A DNA stretch of 64,000 bases from Acinetobacter sp. C32I (GTDB taxonomy: Bacteria; Pseudomonadota; Gammaproteobacteria; Pseudomonadales; Moraxellaceae), in contig NZ_CP098480.1 of assembly GCF_023702715.1 (NCBI RefSeq), forward strand, positions 558,001 through 622,000. The letters are read 5' to 3'. Positions within the stretch are counted from its first letter, which is position 1, and each line of letters starts with the position of its first letter. This document shows positions 9,111-17,593 of this stretch, piece after piece. Made by a program: the position numbers and the translations under genes. Under the pieces are notes generated by a model. The model ran no database searches. It was not told where the DNA came from and saw only the letters and a list, made by a program, of their open reading frames with translations.

Positions 9111-9668
9111 TTAGCTAATTTTTACATCTATGTCGTATTCCGCATAAAGCGCTTTGATCGTTTCCAGATCTGATTGTAAATCGCTTGGATAAATTTTCCC
9201 TAGAATGCCACCTTGCTTGGTACGGGCATTGGCATACATCAAAATGATTGGCACATTGGCTGCTTTGGCGATATGCCAAAAACCGGTACGAATCGGTTTG
9301 CGTTCTTCACCATCCTTGGCACGTGTTGCTTCAGGCGCAATCACGAGATTAAAACTGTCACTTTGATTAAAAAGTTCAACCATTTGTGTCACGATATCTT
9401 TATTGGCTTTACGGTCGACAGGAATGCCACCTAAACGTTCTAAAATTGGTTTTAAGGGACCTTTGAATAATTCTTTTTTGATCAGTGTATGAATTTTTAA
9501 TTCTAAAATTTCAAATAAAGCGAGAGAAAGGATGGTATCTAAGTTGGAGGTATGCTCAAAACCGATAATGACTTGTTTCTTTTCTAAAATGGCTGGATCA
9601 ACGTTATATGTCCAACCTGTTGCTTTAAAAATAGATTTTCCTAAAAATTTTTTCATGTTTATCATCAT
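9111..9668 (-). CDS. 1-acyl-sn-glycerol-3-phosphate acyltransferase-like protein (PlsC family)
   Basis: A 185-aa acyltransferase-fold protein. The catalytic HX4D motif is HTSNLD at about 39-44 and the substrate-side motif is PEATR at about 112-116 (family consensus PEGTR). It resembles the compact YihG/PlsC-like enzymes seen in several genera. It lacks a clear membrane segment, so it may be peripheral. Three in-frame ATGs (9668, 9665, 9656) compete and none has a strong ribosome site; the longest is given. The true acyl donor and acceptor are unknown. Confidence 0.75.
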   Translation of the reverse strand: MMINMKKFLGKSIFKATGWTYNVDPAILEKKQVIIGFEHTSNLDTILSLALFEILELKIHTLIKKELFKGPLKPILERLGGIPVDRKANKDIVTQMVELFNQSDSFNLVIAPEATRAKDGEERKPIRTGFWHIAKAANVPIILMYANARTKQGGILGKIYPSDLQSDLETIKALYAEYDIDVKIS

Positions 9669-10324
9669 AGGCTTTGAGTCGCAGCAGTGTAATACGACTT
9701 TTCAGGAAAATACATATCCGAAAACACCAGAAAAAGAAATTTGAATGGCTTTTAAATGATCAAAATAGGGCAGTATGATCATTACTTAAGCTGAGAGGAT
9801 TAGATGTCTTGATATAATTTAATGATTTTTAATGTTTTTTTATTTTAATAAACTCATTTGCTTGTCATTTAAGTTAGGCGTAAATGTACATGTTTATTTT
9901 TAAAGAAGGTCGAGAAGCCTACAACAAAATCATGGCAACTATGACTCGCTCAAATTATTTTTGGTGGCATTGCTTTTCTTTTTTTATATAAATCGAATGT
10001 ACTGAAATTAGCAGTTAATCACGTTGCTTCAGCTGTTCAAATTGCAGAAGGGGCTACAAGTCAATAAGCAGGTTGAATCAAGATGAGTTGATATTCGCTC
10101 CTTGGATATTCAAAAACTTGGCCTTACACAGGGCAAATGCTATTTTTAGGTTATAGTGGCCGAAGTTTAAGCCGGTCTCTAGTATTAAAGATTCTCAGTG
10201 TGCGGGCTTTTTTGTTGCTTATAATTATTCATTCACAAGTTTGGTTGTATTTTGTTTGATAGCATCCATACATGGTTTCTAATCAGAATAATTTTTATGA
10301 AATATTAGGGTATATAGGGAATAC
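9669..10324. other. Long intergenic region with a broken small ORF
   Basis: 656 bases, A+T-rich. It holds a short frame-broken coding remnant (9890-10067, listed separately) and otherwise no gene that I can support. Confidence 0.45.
9890..10067 (+). pseudogene. Possible frameshifted small membrane-protein remnant
   Basis: An ATG at 9890 opens FKEGREAYNKIMAT, then the reading is carried on in a neighbouring frame (YDSLKLFLVALLFF) and finishes in a third (LYKSNVLKLAVNHVASAVQ, with TAA at 10065-10067). Joined, the pieces would make a roughly 58-residue protein with one central membrane segment. Each piece alone is too short to be convincing. I infer decay by small indels, but chance similarity to coding sequence is possible. 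Confidence 0.3.
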
Positions 10325-10867
10325 ATGAAAATTTTAGCTCTTTCAGGTAGCGCGCGAGAAGCATCTACAAATACTGCTTTATTGCGAGCCGTGAGTGAGA
10401 TTGCACCACATTCAATAGAGATAGATGTTTTCCATCAGCTCAATTTACTGCCAGTTTTCTCACCAGATAATGAAGGAGACAAAACACCTGTCGTTGTACA
10501 AAATTTCATTGAAGCTGTAGCTGCCGTCGATGGTGTAATTATTTCGAGTCCTGAATATATTCGTGCAATTCCTGGTGGACTAAAGAACGCAATCGATTGG
10601 TTGGTATCACGTATTGAAATTATCGACAAACCGATTGTCCTAGTACATGCATCAAGCCGTGGTGATGATATGCTTGATTCATTAAGGCGAGTTCTTACAA
10701 CTGTTAGTGCTAATTTTTTTGAACATTTATTTTTACGTATTTCCCTAATTGGTAAGACTCCAGAAGAGATTGCTGTATTGATGCATTCCCCAGAATATGA
10801 GTCACAAATTACAGCATTTTTACTTAGCTTTGCCGAAGAGATTAATAAATGTAAAGAAGATGACTAA
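10325..10867 (+). CDS. NADPH-dependent FMN reductase family protein
   Basis: A 180-aa flavodoxin-like reductase. The phosphate-binding loop is LSGSAREASTNTALL at about 6-20 and the flavin-side motif SPEYIRAIPGGLKNAIDW lies near 75-92; both are typical of the NADPH-dependent FMN reductase family (Pfam FMN_red). Such enzymes supply reduced FMN or reduce quinones and chromate. It could in principle feed the NtaA-type monooxygenase 7 kb away, but nothing links them directly. It stands alone and ends at a hairpin terminator. Confidence 0.88.
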   Translation: MKILALSGSAREASTNTALLRAVSEIAPHSIEIDVFHQLNLLPVFSPDNEGDKTPVVVQNFIEAVAAVDGVIISSPEYIRAIPGGLKNAIDWLVSRIEIIDKPIVLVHASSRGDDMLDSLRRVLTTVSANFFEHLFLRISLIGKTPEEIAVLMHSPEYESQITAFLLSFAEEINKCKEDD

Positions 10868-10893
10868 CTCATGATTCCGTCATAAATACTTTT

Positions 10894-10921
10894 AAAGGCT
10901 CATCGAACGATGGGCTTTTTT
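10894..10921 (+). terminator. Terminator after FMN reductase gene
   Basis: AAAGGCTCATCG / CGATGGGCTTTT with a two-base loop and trailing Ts. Confidence 0.8.
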
Positions 10922-11142
10922 GTTATCAGAAATATTTAAAGGTCCTTGTGAAATGCATGAACAAATTATGTAATATGACCTTAAGTTTAGATTTTATTTT
11001 ATGTAAGCTCTTGATTTATTTTTAAAAAATATAATTTTTTTATTGAGTTAATGTATTTGAATTACTTGCTTGTATCTTGAATTTGTTACATAATCAAGTT
11101 GTACAAAAAATAGTACATTTTATTAATTTATAAGGAAAAATT

Positions 11143-11970
11143 ATGTTTAACACATTATTAAAAAAATCTGCCAAAGTTATGAGTGGTGCAACATGTCCAA
11201 CAAATCATTTGTGTTCATATGATTTTGATGCAACCGCAGAAGATATCTCCTCTCTTTATCCGCATTATTGTAAATATCCTGTTGTGGAAGGTCAGAAGTT
11301 CAGTTTTAAAGCCCATGCTAATCAAGAAAGTGTATTTCTTGCTGCATATAGCAAAGAGTTAATTAAGCAAATTAAAGATTTGAATAATGGTGTAATTCAA
11401 ACTCTCGAAGGTGAAAAAATTATTTCTCCAACAGGTATTGTGGCTTTTGAAAATGAACTAAGCGTTTTGCCTTTGCCGTCTCTTACAACATTGCCTGAAA
11501 CAAACATAGGCATTTCAATTGAAAATGGGGTCTACGGTGTTTTATCCGATGGCACATATTTAATGATTGGTTGTGGTTTTGCTACTAATCAAAGTATTAA
11601 TGAGTTAGATAATACTGTTTTGGGGAACGCTATAGTTGTTAAGGTAGCTCATGTTTCAAATTCGGGAACTTTAGATTTTTTCCAAAAACCATATGTAATC
11701 AATGAAACATCATCAGAGCATCAACGTATTGGTGTTTATATCAATCAAAACACTAAGCAGATTGGCTTTGTGTTAAATGGTGTTGATTTAGGTTATTTAT
11801 ATAATTTTAATAATTTACTGCAGAGTGCATTTTTTGTTTCAACAAGTATGGTGTCACAGCTTGTTAATGATGTTGATTCAGAATTTTCAACAGAAATTAT
11901 TACTGACCATTCTCGAATGAAACTCGAGTATCCCGCAGGAACAACAGACATCTGTGGTAATTTAATTTAA
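11143..11970 (+). CDS. Hypothetical protein, paralogue of the 22 kb lipoprotein (possibly DUF4882-like), without signal peptide
   Basis: A 275-aa protein I cannot assign a function. It shares with the protein at 21171-22151 the opening CSYDFDAT, a GQKFSF motif, the block GVYINQNTKQIGFVLNGVD near 197-215 and the closing TTDICGN. The fold is predicted secreted and beta-rich from these patterns (inference); two conserved cysteines (near 21 and in the last ICGN) might form a disulfide. Unlike the paralogue it has no lipobox and only a polar, lysine-rich start, so its export is unclear. The upstream 175 bases are very A+T-rich; the ribosome site is AAGGAA. It ends at a strong terminator. Confidence 0.7.
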   Translation: MFNTLLKKSAKVMSGATCPTNHLCSYDFDATAEDISSLYPHYCKYPVVEGQKFSFKAHANQESVFLAAYSKELIKQIKDLNNGVIQTLEGEKIISPTGIVAFENELSVLPLPSLTTLPETNIGISIENGVYGVLSDGTYLMIGCGFATNQSINELDNTVLGNAIVVKVAHVSNSGTLDFFQKPYVINETSSEHQRIGVYINQNTKQIGFVLNGVDLGYLYNFNNLLQSAFFVSTSMVSQLVNDVDSEFSTEIITDHSRMKLEYPAGTTDICGNLI

Positions 11971-11998
11971 GTCTGTACGTATTATTTTGTTGTAACTT

Positions 11999-12022
11999 AA
12001 GACCTCCTTCGGGAGGTTTTTT
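11999..12022 (+). terminator. Terminator and left junction of prophage debris
   Basis: AAGACCTCC-TTCG-GGAGGTTTTTT. Coding similarity of the decayed peptidase gene begins immediately after it, so this is also the apparent left junction of the degenerate phage segment. Confidence 0.85.
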
Positions 12023-12445
12023 AACTCTGATCATGCACATTTAGGAGTGTTCCACTATCCACAGACCGCCGTGATAGGGACTAAAGGTGAATTTAAGAAA
12101 CAAGGTCGCTTTGTGGTTGGCCAAGCTGAACAGATCATGATTAATGCGACTTACTCCCAGCATGCAATCGATGTCGATTACTGTGCTCTGATTGAGCATG
12201 AGCTTTGCCACATCGCGCATAAGAAAGATAAATAGGGTATTCAATCTTATAACCGTGAAATGGGTAAGCTTAAGTTGATGATTCAAAGACATGACGTTGA
12301 AAAATTCATGGGTGTAGTCCGCCGTTATGATGCTAATAAGGAAGCACAAGAAATGGTGAATGCTGCAAATCAACGGCCAACAGTGGTTAAGCGTTATAAG
12401 GAAGGTAAGTTTGATTTTGATAAGTTCTTTGATCCAGAGGAATAG
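12023..12445 (+). pseudogene. Phage-type putative metallopeptidase, 5'-truncated with internal stop
   Basis: One frame runs from just after the terminator through HAHLGVFHYPQTAV, VGQAEQIMINA and the zinc-site motif EHELCHIAHKKDK, meets a TAG at 12233-12235, then continues in the same frame with YNREMGKLKLMIQRHDVEKF, GVVRRYD and ends FDKFFDPEE. The layout matches SprT-like putative metallopeptidases carried by phages. The N-terminal part is missing and a single stop splits the rest just after the HELxH motif, so an active enzyme is unlikely unless the stop is read through. It is part of a decayed prophage stretch. Confidence 0.75.
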
Positions 12446-12528
12446 CGTTACACTCTGGAACATCTTAGGAGGCTAGATGGGCTAAAATTTAAGAGGCTTG
12501 GAATTTAACAAACATAGAGGTACTTACA

Positions 12529-12744
12529 ATGTCAAAAGTATCAATTGCCGAATGTTGTACACGAAAGGAAGAGTTAGAAAAGGCTATAACCTATCAGATT
12601 GCGGAGTTAGTTAATAAGTTTGAGGTTGAAACAGGGGTGAATATTCGTGATATTTATCTGAACTTTACCGATGTGTCTGAGATTGATCGACCTGAGAAAT
12701 ATGTTTTTACCAGTGTTACCGTTTGTACTCAGAAGTCTGATTAA
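12529..12744 (+). CDS. Small phage-type hypothetical protein
   Basis: A 71-aa acidic protein (starting MSKVSIAECC) with a helical first half (KEELEKAITYQIAELVNKFE) and a strand-rich second half. AGAGG lies upstream of the ATG. Proteins of this shape occur as short unknown ORFs in phages; I cannot name a function. It is the one apparently intact frame within the prophage debris. Confidence 0.5.
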   Translation: MSKVSIAECCTRKEELEKAITYQIAELVNKFEVETGVNIRDIYLNFTDVSEIDRPEKYVFTSVTVCTQKSD

Positions 12745-12791
12745 CTTTTTCAAATCTGATATATCTTATTGAAAATATATAAGAGATCAAA

Positions 12792-13166
12792 ATGAAAAAA
12801 GCATTTGTTTTAATTGGACTATTTATATCAAGCCATAGTTTTGCAACCTATAACCAAAGTTTTGAAAAGGAATATTTGAGGATCTTGGATGAAAGCCAAG
12901 AAAAGCTTTTAAAAGAATATGAGTTTAATGAGTTTTATAAAGGTCAGGAGTTAAGTGAGGCTGAATGGAAAAAAGCAAAAAAGATTCAATGTGACGGGAT
13001 GAAAGCAGAGTTTGCCTTTTATCAACTGGTTACTAGTCGTTATGACGAATTCGTGACTTATCACAAGCAGAATAATTTAGAGTTTGTCTATGATGAAAAT
13101 AGGTACATTCAGGAATTTAACAACTTAAAAAAGATGATGAGTGATCCTGAAAATGAATGTAATTAA
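12792..13166 (+). CDS. Small secreted hypothetical protein
   Basis: A 124-aa protein with a clear Sec signal peptide (MKKAFVLIGLFISSHSFA, cleavage likely after residue 18). The mature part is charged and helical, with two cysteines (near residue 66 and at 123), and a WKKAKKIQCDGMKAEF stretch. It resembles small periplasmic proteins or lysozyme-inhibitor-sized proteins only in size. Function unknown. A strong terminator follows at 13215. Confidence 0.6.
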   Translation: MKKAFVLIGLFISSHSFATYNQSFEKEYLRILDESQEKLLKEYEFNEFYKGQELSEAEWKKAKKIQCDGMKAEFAFYQLVTSRYDEFVTYHKQNNLEFVYDENRYIQEFNNLKKMMSDPENECN

Positions 13167-13214
13167 GTAACTAACGCCTTTAATCCATTTATAAATTTTA
13201 GATTCAGACAAAGT

Positions 13215-13238
13215 AAGCAGCTATATAGCTGCTTTTTT
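13215..13238 (+). terminator. Terminator after secreted hypothetical
   Basis: AAGCAGCT-ATAT-AGCTGCTTTTTT, a short perfect hairpin with T run. Confidence 0.85.
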
Positions 13239-13311
13239 CTTGCCTTGAGAAAAGGTTCAACATAATCAAACGAGAGATTTGAACATATCATTGCCATTTA
13301 TTGTGGATTGA

Positions 13312-13480
13312 CTAGACCAGATCAAAGAAGAACATCGTGCTTTGTATGTTGGGGAGAAAGGGATGTTCCTCCTTGACTTGGAGGTGACAAAGATTCAAAA
13401 GGTCTAAAAACTGCATTACAAAGCAAGCGTGACGTGGTTAAGACTGCGCATTGAGAATTACAACACTTGATTAAGATGAA
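13312..13480 (+). pseudogene. Decayed phage scaffold-like protein fragment
   Basis: One frame gives LDQIKEEHRALYVGEKGMF, a neighbouring frame continues GDKDSKGLKTALQSKRD and VVKTAH, then a TGA and ELQHLIK in the same frame. The order (acidic start, EEHRALYV, then KGLKTALQS and coiled-coil) is that of phage minor structural or scaffold proteins. At least one frameshift (about 13390) and one stop have accumulated, so it is dead. It supports a phage origin for this interval. Confidence 0.55.
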
Positions 13481-13494
13481 GAAGCCATTTATAT

Positions 13495-13662
13495 CTATTT
13501 TTTATCGATATAGTCTTGGTTTGGGGAAAGGAAACCTGCAGAAATCGACTCAATCGCTATCGAAATCTCCATGTGAATAGAAGGATCAACAAGTAGGATT
13601 GATTTAACATCAGAGAGTAAATCACGCTTGAGATGATTCTTGATTTCGATTGAATGGCTCAT
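13495..13662 (-). CDS. Small hypothetical protein
   Basis: A 55-aa frame from the ATG at 13662 (MSHSIEIKNHL), preceded by AAGTGA; a longer start at 13743 gives 82 aa without a ribosome site. The protein is amphipathic (DLLSDVKSILLVDPSIHMEI). No family recognised. It lies at the edge of the prophage debris and may be a surviving phage ORF. Confidence 0.4.
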   Translation of the reverse strand: MSHSIEIKNHLKRDLLSDVKSILLVDPSIHMEISIAIESISAGFLSPNQDYIDKK

Positions 13663-13822
13663 GGCTATCACTTCAATTTGTAACATATTCAAGTTGTATT
13701 TTAGATTTGGGCTAAAATGTTTTAAAATTTTCTGCTGAAACAAGGATAAGTCGTAACTTGTCGCTCGTCAGTGTGTGTTTGGTCGGAACTTATGCATCTC
13801 AGTTTTTTGGGTTACAGTATTC

Positions 13823-14269
13823 TCATTTAAAAACTCTTTCCCATCGCATTAAAAACTCTTTTGATTGAGTGTCTTCATCAAAGGTTTCTTCTGTAATTTC
13901 GAAGCCAACAGAATCATAGAATTTGACGCTATTTGTATTTTGCTGATATACGTTTAATTCTAAGTTATCTCGAATACTCTTTACATGATTGATTAGCAAT
14001 TTACCTAATCCTTTGCCTTGTTGTTCAGGTGCCACGAAAAGTGCAGCTATCCTGTTTCCAACTAAAGCAATAAATCCATAGATATTATTTTTATTTTCTA
14101 AAAGATAAACTTCGGACATTGGCAGATAGGTATCTTGCATATTTACTTTATTATTTTCCCAATATGACTCTGGAATAAAATCATGAGCTTTAACTGAAGC
14201 ATTAAACCATATTTCTGTTAATTCTTTGAAATCATGTATATTTGCCTGCCTAATATTAATTGAACACAT
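13823..14269 (-). CDS. GNAT-family N-acetyltransferase
   Basis: A 148-aa acetyltransferase. The acetyl-CoA loop is VAPEQQGKGLGKLLINHV near 76-93, followed by LELNVYQQNTNSVKFYDSVGFEI near 103-125, which is motif B of GNAT proteins. The first half (SVKAHDFIPESYWENN) resembles YjaB-type enzymes. The substrate may be a small molecule or protein amine and is not evident. It stands alone between two decayed phage-type genes and has its own A+T-rich upstream region. Confidence 0.82.
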   Translation of the reverse strand: MCSINIRQANIHDFKELTEIWFNASVKAHDFIPESYWENNKVNMQDTYLPMSEVYLLENKNNIYGFIALVGNRIAALFVAPEQQGKGLGKLLINHVKSIRDNLELNVYQQNTNSVKFYDSVGFEITEETFDEDTQSKEFLMRWERVFK

Positions 14270-14356
14270 AAAATTTAACGCTTAATTTTTCAAAGACTAA
14301 AATATTACACTATGTGTGAAATATCTTGATGTAATTTATTTTTATAGAATTTAAGC

Positions 14357-14735
14357 AACCAGCTTAGGCAGACTGGTTTTTTTATTTCATTTTTAGGTGC
14401 TGCAATGTATTCACCAAGCGGCATCTCAACCAAAAATTCTTTAGCTTGGTCATTGCTGCATGTTAACCAGTCATTACGCTGGCCTTTTGGAATACCACAA
14501 TTGAACGCTTTCCATCGTCAGGTGCGTGGAATTGGTTTATAAAAGGGTGAGCATCGGCATTGATTGTGAGCATGCTCATACAGATAACTGGTTCGTCGTT
14601 TACTGTGACATGTTCATAAATTCCAGCGACAGTGAAAGGCATATCATCTTCTCGATAGATCCCATACCAGTGTGATCTTCCATCAATGTACTTTGCCTCA
14701 AAAATTGTCTCAACAGAAATAACGTTTCATAAACA
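14357..14735 (-). pseudogene. Decayed SRAP (YedK/HMCES-like) gene
   Basis: On the minus strand one frame reads SVETIFEAKYIDGRSHWYGI, PFTVAGIYEHV, MSMLTINADAHPFINQFHAP and DDGKRSIVVFQK. About position 14497 the frame breaks and the adjacent frame continues KGQRNDWLTC, then EFLVEMPLGEYIAAPKN. This matches the C-terminal two thirds of SOS-response-associated peptidase proteins, which crosslink to abasic sites through a catalytic Cys2. The N-terminus with Cys2 is absent and a frameshift is present, so it is a remnant. It likely came with the phage segment. Confidence 0.75.
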
Positions 14736-14770
14736 TCTATTTTTAGGTTAACGAGAAATTAAAAGAGTGA

Positions 14771-14814
14771 TAAGTACATAAAAAGCTCTCATAAGAGAGC
14801 TTTTTATGTACTTA
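14771..14814 (-). terminator. Long perfect hairpin terminator
   Basis: A 20-base-pair perfect stem (TAAGTACATAAAAAGCTCTC and its complement) around an ATAA loop, placed directly after the stop of the acetyltransferase on the minus strand. The stem is unusually long for a simple terminator. Confidence 0.75.
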
Positions 14815-14817
14815 AAG

Positions 14818-15606
14818 TTAAGCTATTTGATAGGCACTTATATTTGCTGATTTGTAGTATCCGATTCGTTCATATACTGGTGCACCAGCAGGGGTGGCAT
14901 GCAGTAAGGTCCGCTTTAAACTTGTAGCTTTGTGACCTTCAATTAAGGCATGTCTTACGATTGCCTCACTGTATCCTTTTCGCTGAGCCTCTGGAATGGT
15001 GGCAACTAAAGCTAAATAAAGAACATCATCAATTTGAGCAGTCGAAGCAGCACAAACAGGTTTATTATCTACATATCCAACAAAAGAATATGCGCTGTCG
15101 ACCCAAACTTTATCAAGTCCAGATCTACCCCATTCAAGATCAAATCCATAAGCCAAGCAATTCATGTCAGAAAAGTCGTTAAATTCAGTAATAGACTGCA
15201 CTTTTCTAATTTCTAGCCCAGCGACTGACTTAGGTTTAACGGGTAGGATGTCTCCTGCCATAGCATTAAGAGGCATGACGTACTTTAAACCAACTTCATT
15301 AAGAATATTATCAAAAGATACTTTTGCTTCCCCTGAAATTAAATCATTGCAAATATTTAGCAGTCCACCATTTGCTTTGACTCTCATACGCTCAACGACG
15401 GTTTCAAGTCTATTTTTTAAAACATTTGGGTCACTAATTTCATCTGTTAGAAAAGCAGCATTTGCAAAGGGAAACTTGGAATCCTCCCAACGCATTGCTA
15501 TACCAGATTCTTCATGTTGATCAGCAGGGGTACTACTATTAAAAAGAGTTTTCCATGCCGCTGTATAACCGTTAATGGCTTCAAGGAGATCTTTTTTGTT
15601 TGTCAT
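14818..15606 (-). CDS. GNAT-family acetyltransferase with N-terminal extension
   Basis: A 262-aa protein. Its first about 125 residues form an uncharacterised helical region (from MTNKKDLLEAINGYTAAW through NAAFLTDEI to NAMAGDILPVKP). Residues about 130-262 are a GNAT domain with VATIPEAQRKGYSEAIVRHAL as the acetyl-CoA loop and a closing TLLHATPAGAPVYERIGYY. Two-part GNATs of this layout are common but mostly uncharacterised. Monocistronic, with a strong terminator. Confidence 0.8.
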   Translation of the reverse strand: MTNKKDLLEAINGYTAAWKTLFNSSTPADQHEESGIAMRWEDSKFPFANAAFLTDEISDPNVLKNRLETVVERMRVKANGGLLNICNDLISGEAKVSFDNILNEVGLKYVMPLNAMAGDILPVKPKSVAGLEIRKVQSITEFNDFSDMNCLAYGFDLEWGRSGLDKVWVDSAYSFVGYVDNKPVCAASTAQIDDVLYLALVATIPEAQRKGYSEAIVRHALIEGHKATSLKRTLLHATPAGAPVYERIGYYKSANISAYQIA

Positions 15607-16005
15607 TAAAGAACCTTTTCAAGTAATAAAAATTATAAAACTTTAGAAGCTATTTAATAAACTCAATTATTTTCATTTGCAAGTATCTAAATTTTTTTGG
15701 TCTTTCCTACAAAGTGACTTTTTTTCCACTAAATTTATGGTTCAGATATTGTTTAAATAATTTGCAACTTCCTGCTTAGCCAATTTATTAGAGTTGACTG
15801 ACGGAATACTTACTGCTGTAAAACTACTTACACTTATGCTTATCAACACTGATACATTGTTAATTATTTTTAAACGAAAAATCTGTATTTATGTGAAAAA
15901 TACATCAGTTTTTGCATAAAATGATAATTTTTTTAAATAAAATGCCAGTATTTGGAAAGGTTCGTTGTACAAAAATAACAACAAAGAAACTTTCGATAGA
16001 TATGT
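15607..16005. other. Intergenic region without a supported gene
   Basis: 399 A+T-rich bases containing promoters for the leftward acetyltransferase and the rightward small protein. No RNA gene or repeat was recognised. Confidence 0.4.
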
Positions 16006-16308
16006 ATGAAAAATTGGCAATGCAGAAACTGTGGCTTATATATTAGGGTGGATAAAGACAGAATAAAAGTAGGTAATGTGATCGTTTTTAGTAAAGTTGT
16101 GCTAATACAGAGGTATAAAAAAATGAAATTAGCTCAAGGGGTTGTTGTAGGGAGGGAACAAGAAAAATTTAAAGTTTTACATGAGGGGGTGTACTATTTT
16201 TTGGAAAAAGATGAAGTGTACCCAGCCGATGCTCCTGTATTTTTTCTTTATAACATGTTTGGTGAATGTAAGTGCTTACCAAAGAATGCAGGAAAAAGAT
16301 TGAGATAA
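16006..16308 (+). CDS. Hypothetical protein with N-terminal CxxC
   Basis: A 100-aa basic protein beginning MKNWQCRNCGLYIRVDKDRI; the CRNC pair and a second cysteine pair (ECKC near 90-93) could bind zinc. The centre (QGVVVGREQEKFKVLHEG) looks like a small beta barrel. No known family recognised. The ribosome site is weak. A phage or island origin is plausible from its position near the integrase but is not shown. Confidence 0.5.
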   Translation: MKNWQCRNCGLYIRVDKDRIKVGNVIVFSKVVLIQRYKKMKLAQGVVVGREQEKFKVLHEGVYYFLEKDEVYPADAPVFFLYNMFGECKCLPKNAGKRLR

Positions 16309-16479
16309 TTTTTTAGATTTAGAAAATTGTCTTTTAAGTGAATGTTCATTTAAATTTATAAGAAAAATATAACAAAATTAGCAATAAAGCTAAATATATT
16401 TTAAGCTATTGATATTTAATTATTTTAAGTTTTTTCTTGGTACGGTTCTTTAGTGGTATTCAATTGTAGGTAGACCGTT

Positions 16480-17487
16480 TTGAAGAATACGAATTCTGTT
16501 AAATTAGTATCGAGTGCGATGCAAAACCTATTAGTTTCTTTTTGCGAGGATAATAACTTATTAATTTCAGAAAATTTTTTAAACTTCAAAACAGATGAGC
16601 TGATCCCTCTTTGGGAATGGGTGGCATTACTTGAAGAAATCAATAGACAATATCCTAAGCCAGGACTTGGATTGGAAATTTCAAAATATGTCGAGCCAAG
16701 AACTTTTGGAATTTTAGGTTATTTACTGTTGTCTTGTAATAGCCTACTTGAAGCATTGAATTTATTCAAAAAGTACCAAAGGCTTGCTTTGGAGATTAAG
16801 GATGCAAATTTTATTTTTAAGAGGGAATCGATAGTAATTCATTGGGGGAAAGAGAGTTGTTTGAAAAACAATCAGTTGATTGATGAGTTGTTAATGGCAA
16901 TTCTTGTAAGTGTTTTAAATCAATTGGTTTATCCAAACAAAATTAGCATAAACAGGATACGTCTTAGCTCAACAAAAAAAAGACTTTTATATATTTATGA
17001 AGCTTTTTTTGGATGTCCTGTAGAGTTTCTAAATGAGGGTGCATCCTTAGAAATATCTTTAAATAGTATTTTTTTATTAATACCAAGTGCAGATCCACTT
17101 TTAAATAATATTTTAATTAAACAAGCTGATCTAAGATTGGCCAAGTTTTCTAATCTAGATAATTTTTATGAGCTGCTAACTGAGAATATTTTACAAGCTA
17201 TTAAGAGTGGTGATGTAAATTTAGGCTATGTGGCTAATAAGCTTGGTATAACGTCACGTATGCTTCAATCGAAAATGAAAAAAAGAGGATATAATTTTAA
17301 GGAAATATTGAGCGTGATTAGAAAAGAGATGGCATTTGATTATCTTTTAGATGAAAAGCTTAGTATTTTGGATGTTTCTGAATTATTAGGTTATAGGGAG
17401 CAAACCTCTTTTATTAGGGCATTTAAAGGGTGGACAGGTGTAAGTCCATTGAGATACAGAAAGACAAATGTTAAAGGAGATAATTGA
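16480..17487 (+). CDS. AraC-family transcriptional regulator
   Basis: A 335-aa regulator. Residues about 20-200 fit the arabinose-binding-like N-terminal domain of the OruR/ArgR-like AraC branch (ISKYVEPRTFGILGYLLLSC is typical). The last about 100 residues hold the double helix-turn-helix, with LGYVANKLGITSRMLQSKMK and ILDVSELLGYREQTSFIRAFK, then WTGVSPLRYR. The start used is TTG at 16480 with GTAGG upstream; the first ATG in frame is at 16519. No neighbouring catabolic gene suggests a target. Confidence 0.82.
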   Translation: MKNTNSVKLVSSAMQNLLVSFCEDNNLLISENFLNFKTDELIPLWEWVALLEEINRQYPKPGLGLEISKYVEPRTFGILGYLLLSCNSLLEALNLFKKYQRLALEIKDANFIFKRESIVIHWGKESCLKNNQLIDELLMAILVSVLNQLVYPNKISINRIRLSSTKKRLLYIYEAFFGCPVEFLNEGASLEISLNSIFLLIPSADPLLNNILIKQADLRLAKFSNLDNFYELLTENILQAIKSGDVNLGYVANKLGITSRMLQSKMKKRGYNFKEILSVIRKEMAFDYLLDEKLSILDVSELLGYREQTSFIRAFKGWTGVSPLRYRKTNVKGDN

Positions 17488-17593
17488 CTTTTAACAGTTA
17501 TGGGGAAAGCGTTTATGGCAACTGCTTTTAAAAGTGTTGAGTTTTTTATTTAAATCGATAGAGTTTTCGTCGTTTTTCACCTTATCAACTTTA

